From the NCBI RefSeq assembly GCF_022348185.1, contig NZ_JAKRFD010000003.1, forward strand, positions 248,001-312,000: a DNA stretch of 64,000 nt, in the 5' to 3' direction. The notes beneath the pieces were generated by a model. It saw nothing but the letters and a program-made list of their open reading frames with translations. It searched no databases and was not told the origin of the DNA. This stretch comes from Epibacterium sp. Ofav1-8 (GTDB lineage Bacteria; Pseudomonadota; Alphaproteobacteria; Rhodobacterales; Rhodobacteraceae). This document shows positions 61,830-64,000 of the stretch, one piece after another; positions within the stretch are counted from its first letter, which is position 1; each line of letters starts with the position of its first letter. The position numbers were made by a program, and so were the translations under genes.

Positions 61830-62669
61830 TCAGAGCGTATATCTTATCGGGTTGGCCTGCCCCCGTTTCTTGGGCACGCGGCGATTGAGGTACCTATTCC
61901 GCACATCATCCGGCGCAGGCTGTCCTGAGAAGGAATACCGCCCGTATCGCCCAATCTCTGGATGGTGATGCCAGGCTTTCACTTCAAAGACCTCGATCAC
62001 AAAGCCCTGAAACTCCGCCAGCACATATTTGATCTGCTCGGTGCGCCATTTGGCCATGACCCAATTGCCTTTGACTGCTTCGAGAACCCCTTTGGAGTCA
62101 TCAAAGCGGGTGTACTCCCGGTTGATATTGATCAGCACCGCCTGTTCCGGAAGTGATTTGAGCTCTTCGCTGACATAGCGGCGCTGGATTTCATCCGCCG
62201 TCATCAACCCACGGCTTCGCGCCCCGTGCCCGGATTGAATATTGGTGAGCCCAGCCGCTGCAAAATCCTGGTTGCGGTGGCGCAGCACATCAATCAGCAC
62301 GCTCTCGATCAGCCGGGCTTCATCTTTGTTCAGGCCGTGGCGCAGGATCAGGTATTCGACGTCCTTGCCCGCACGCTTGATCTGGCCGATCATATCGAGC
62401 TTTTCACTTTGCGCATCCTTCTGGACCTGCTCCTCGATCACATGACTGTAGAGTCGATTTCCCTTGCCTTCTCCGATGTAGAATATCTTGTCGGTGCACG
62501 GGTCGATCAGCGCGTACACATAATGGCCGATCCGGTCCAAGAGTACGTTCTCGAAATAGGGAACCTGCTTAGACAATTGATTTTCCTCAAAATAGCGGTC
62601 ACTCCTGTAGGCAGATAGCTCAGCCTGACTCACGCGCGCAAGATCAAAGATCGGAGCCCCGAATGACAT
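61830..62669 (-). CDS. GIY-YIG (LEM-3-like) domain protein
   Basis: A 279-residue protein. The GIY-YIG module is at about 47-140 (GHYVYALIDPCTDKIFYIGE), with RLYSH and the later Glu in EARLIESVLIDVLRHRN as expected nuclease residues. The C-terminal ~100 residues (EYTRFDDSKGVLEAVKGNWV, EFQGFVIEVFEVKAWHH) form an unrecognised domain. GC content is lower than in neighbours, which hints at acquisition. The ATG overlaps the divergent SLC13 start by 7 bases; an internal GTG at 62633 is an alternative. Function unknown. Confidence 0.75.
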   Translation of the reverse strand: MSFGAPIFDLARVSQAELSAYRSDRYFEENQLSKQVPYFENVLLDRIGHYVYALIDPCTDKIFYIGEGKGNRLYSHVIEEQVQKDAQSEKLDMIGQIKRAGKDVEYLILRHGLNKDEARLIESVLIDVLRHRNQDFAAAGLTNIQSGHGARSRGLMTADEIQRRYVSEELKSLPEQAVLININREYTRFDDSKGVLEAVKGNWVMAKWRTEQIKYVLAEFQGFVIEVFEVKAWHHHPEIGRYGRYSFSGQPAPDDVRNRYLNRRVPKKRGQANPIRYTL

Positions 62670-64000
62670 TGGACCAGACCCTGCTTTTCAGCCTCTTCGC
62701 CGCCGTTTTTGGCCTCCTGCTCTGGGGCAGGTTTCGCTATGATCTGGTGGCGTTTGCCGCGCTGATGGTGGCGGTGGTGTTGGGGTTGGTGGAGAGCAAG
62801 GACGCCTTTGCCGGCTTTGGTCATCCGGCCACATTGGTGGTGGCACTGGTGCTTGTGGTCTCAGCAGGGCTGGTGAAATCCGGTGCGGTGCATCTGATCA
62901 CGCGCACGCTGGTGGACCAAAGCCGGGCGCTTGGGGCGCATATTGCCCTGATGGGCAGCGTGGGTGCAGTGCTTTCGGCGTTTATGAATAATGTGGCGGC
63001 GCTGGCGCTGTTGATGCCGGTGGATATTCAGACCGCGCGCAAAGCGGGACGTGCGCCGGGGCAAAGCCTGATGCCCTTGTCCTTTGCCACCATCCTTGGC
63101 GGTATGGCCACGCTGATCGGCACGCCGCCCAACATCATCATCGCCACGATCCGCCATGATACATTGGGCGAGCCGTTCAAGATGTTTGACTTTGCCCCCG
63201 TCGGCCTTGCGGCGGCGGCGGCGGGTCTGGCCTTTGTGGCACTGGTGGGCTGGCGGCTGATCCCGGACCGCTCTGGCGCGGCAGGCGCAACCGAGAGCCA
63301 GCTCGCCCCCTATGTGGCGGAACTGACAGTGCCCGAAGAATCTGAGCTGATCGGCCAGCGGCTCGGCAGTCTGGATACCGAGGCCGAGAAAGCCGATGTG
63401 GCCATTCTTGGACTGATCCGAAGCGGCCAGCGCCGCTATGGTCGCGCCTCGGGCGCGCTATTGCAGGCCGGCGATACCATCGTGCTGGAGGCCACGCCCG
63501 AGGCGCTGGATGAGTTCCGCACCACCCTGAAACTCGATTTCTCGGATGCGGCGCGCGAAGAAAAGCTCAAGGCTGCAGGCGATGGGCTGGAGTTGATTGA
63601 GGTGGTGGTGCCGGAACATTCCCGCATTGCCGGCCGCAGTGCTCAGGCCGTGGGGCTGGCGTGGCGGCAAAGCGCGGTTCTGTTGGGGATTGCCCGGCAA
63701 GGTGAGCGACTGAAAAAGCACCTGCGCCAGACCGAAGTGGCCGCCGGTGACATTCTGCTGATCCTGTGCCCACGTGATCGCGGCGCAGAGGTGGCAGACT
63801 GGCTGGGCTGTCTGCCGCTCGCGGCGCGCGGCCTTTCGGTGACGGCAAATGACAAGACATGGTGGGCCATTGGTCTCTTTGCGGCGGCGGTTCTGGCGGC
63901 CTCGGTGGGCTTCCTCTATTTGCCGATTGCACTGGGGCTGGTGGCGATCGGCTATGTGTTGTTGAAAATCCTGCCGGTGGCAGAGATCTATGACCACGTG
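62663..64000 (+). CDS. SLC13-family permease with RCK_C/TrkA_C domains (3' end outside window)
   Basis: At least 446 residues, cut by the window end. N-terminal helices include LMGSVGAVLSAFMNNVAALA and ILGGMATLIGTPPNIIIATI, the two re-entrant hairpin motifs of DASS/SLC13 transporters. Two TrkA_C-type regulatory domains follow (about 225-290 and 310-385), then helices resume. Such proteins move sulfate or dicarboxylates with Na+. ATG 62663 has GGAG 7 bases upstream. Confidence 0.9.
   Translation, partial: MTLDQTLLFSLFAAVFGLLLWGRFRYDLVAFAALMVAVVLGLVESKDAFAGFGHPATLVVALVLVVSAGLVKSGAVHLITRTLVDQSRALGAHIALMGSVGAVLSAFMNNVAALALLMPVDIQTARKAGRAPGQSLMPLSFATILGGMATLIGTPPNIIIATIRHDTLGEPFKMFDFAPVGLAAAAAGLAFVALVGWRLIPDRSGAAGATESQLAPYVAELTVPEESELIGQRLGSLDTEAEKADVAILGLIRSGQRRYGRASGALLQAGDTIVLEATPEALDEFRTTLKLDFSDAAREEKLKAAGDGLELIEVVVPEHSRIAGRSAQAVGLAWRQSAVLLGIARQGERLKKHLRQTEVAAGDILLILCPRDRGAEVADWLGCLPLAARGLSVTANDKTWWAIGLFAAAVLAASVGFLYLPIALGLVAIGYVLLKILPVAEIYDHV

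Noticed and set aside
1-64000. CRISPR array or insertion sequence
   Set aside because: No regularly spaced repeats of 25-40 bases and no transposase or terminal inverted repeats were seen anywhere in the window.

Overview
The window looks like a chromosomal segment of a marine Rhodobacteraceae bacterium (Roseobacter group, close to Phaeobacter, Ruegeria or Leisingera). The basis is high-GC DNA, an alphaproteobacterial rnpB next to rpmG, GatCA, a PTS-Ntr enzyme I (ptsP), a DoeA-like M24 hydrolase and DUF1127/DUF2927 proteins. This is recognition by eye; no database search was run.

Layout. 0.25-4.8 kb: ptsP and a thiamine-diphosphate enzyme. 5.26-15.61 kb: a 10.3-kb integrated element bounded by a perfect 47-bp direct repeat, one copy of which is the 3' part of an intact tRNA-Cys gene. 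15.9-22 kb: CbiX-like chelatase, tRNA-Gly, ABC exporter, acyl-CoA synthetase and HSL-family esterase. 22.2-28.3 kb: alkaline-phosphatase-superfamily protein and a peptide/opine-type ABC importer. 28.5-35.4 kb: dtd and a YdjG-like/SPFH/DUF2927/TelA/XpaC membrane-stress-type cluster. 35.5-39.6 kb: pseudouridine synthase, tadA, an APH(6)-like kinase, a TetR regulator with a double operator, YciI protein and tag. 39.9-46 kb: DoeA-like hydrolase, UPF0173 hydrolase, ceramidase-like protein, gatC-gatA, an Excalibur lipoprotein and an amidase. 46-53.3 kb: rnpB, rpmG, two GNAT proteins, a Bax-inhibitor-1 protein, regulators, a quinone-oxidoreductase-like enzyme and hisN-type phosphatase. 53.5-64 kb: 8-oxoguanine and guanine deaminases, mgtE, 5-formyl-THF cyclo-ligase, a 2OG oxygenase, a ClpP-like membrane protein, YebC, a GIY-YIG protein and an SLC13 permease cut by the window end.

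The standout is the 10.3-kb element. It carries an HK97-type head and packaging set in one tightly coupled operon (connector, large terminase, head closure, HNH nuclease, major capsid, prohead protease, portal). It also has a tyrosine integrase and a compact control region in which an Arc-type repressor faces a divergent gene across three related operator sites. No tail, lysis or replication gene and no recognisable small terminase is present, and no head gene shows a frameshift or truncation. This is the content expected of a capsid-forming phage-inducible chromosomal island (cf-PICI), a satellite that builds its own heads and borrows a helper phage's tails. The satellite reading is inference; the gene content, att repeats and operators are seen directly.
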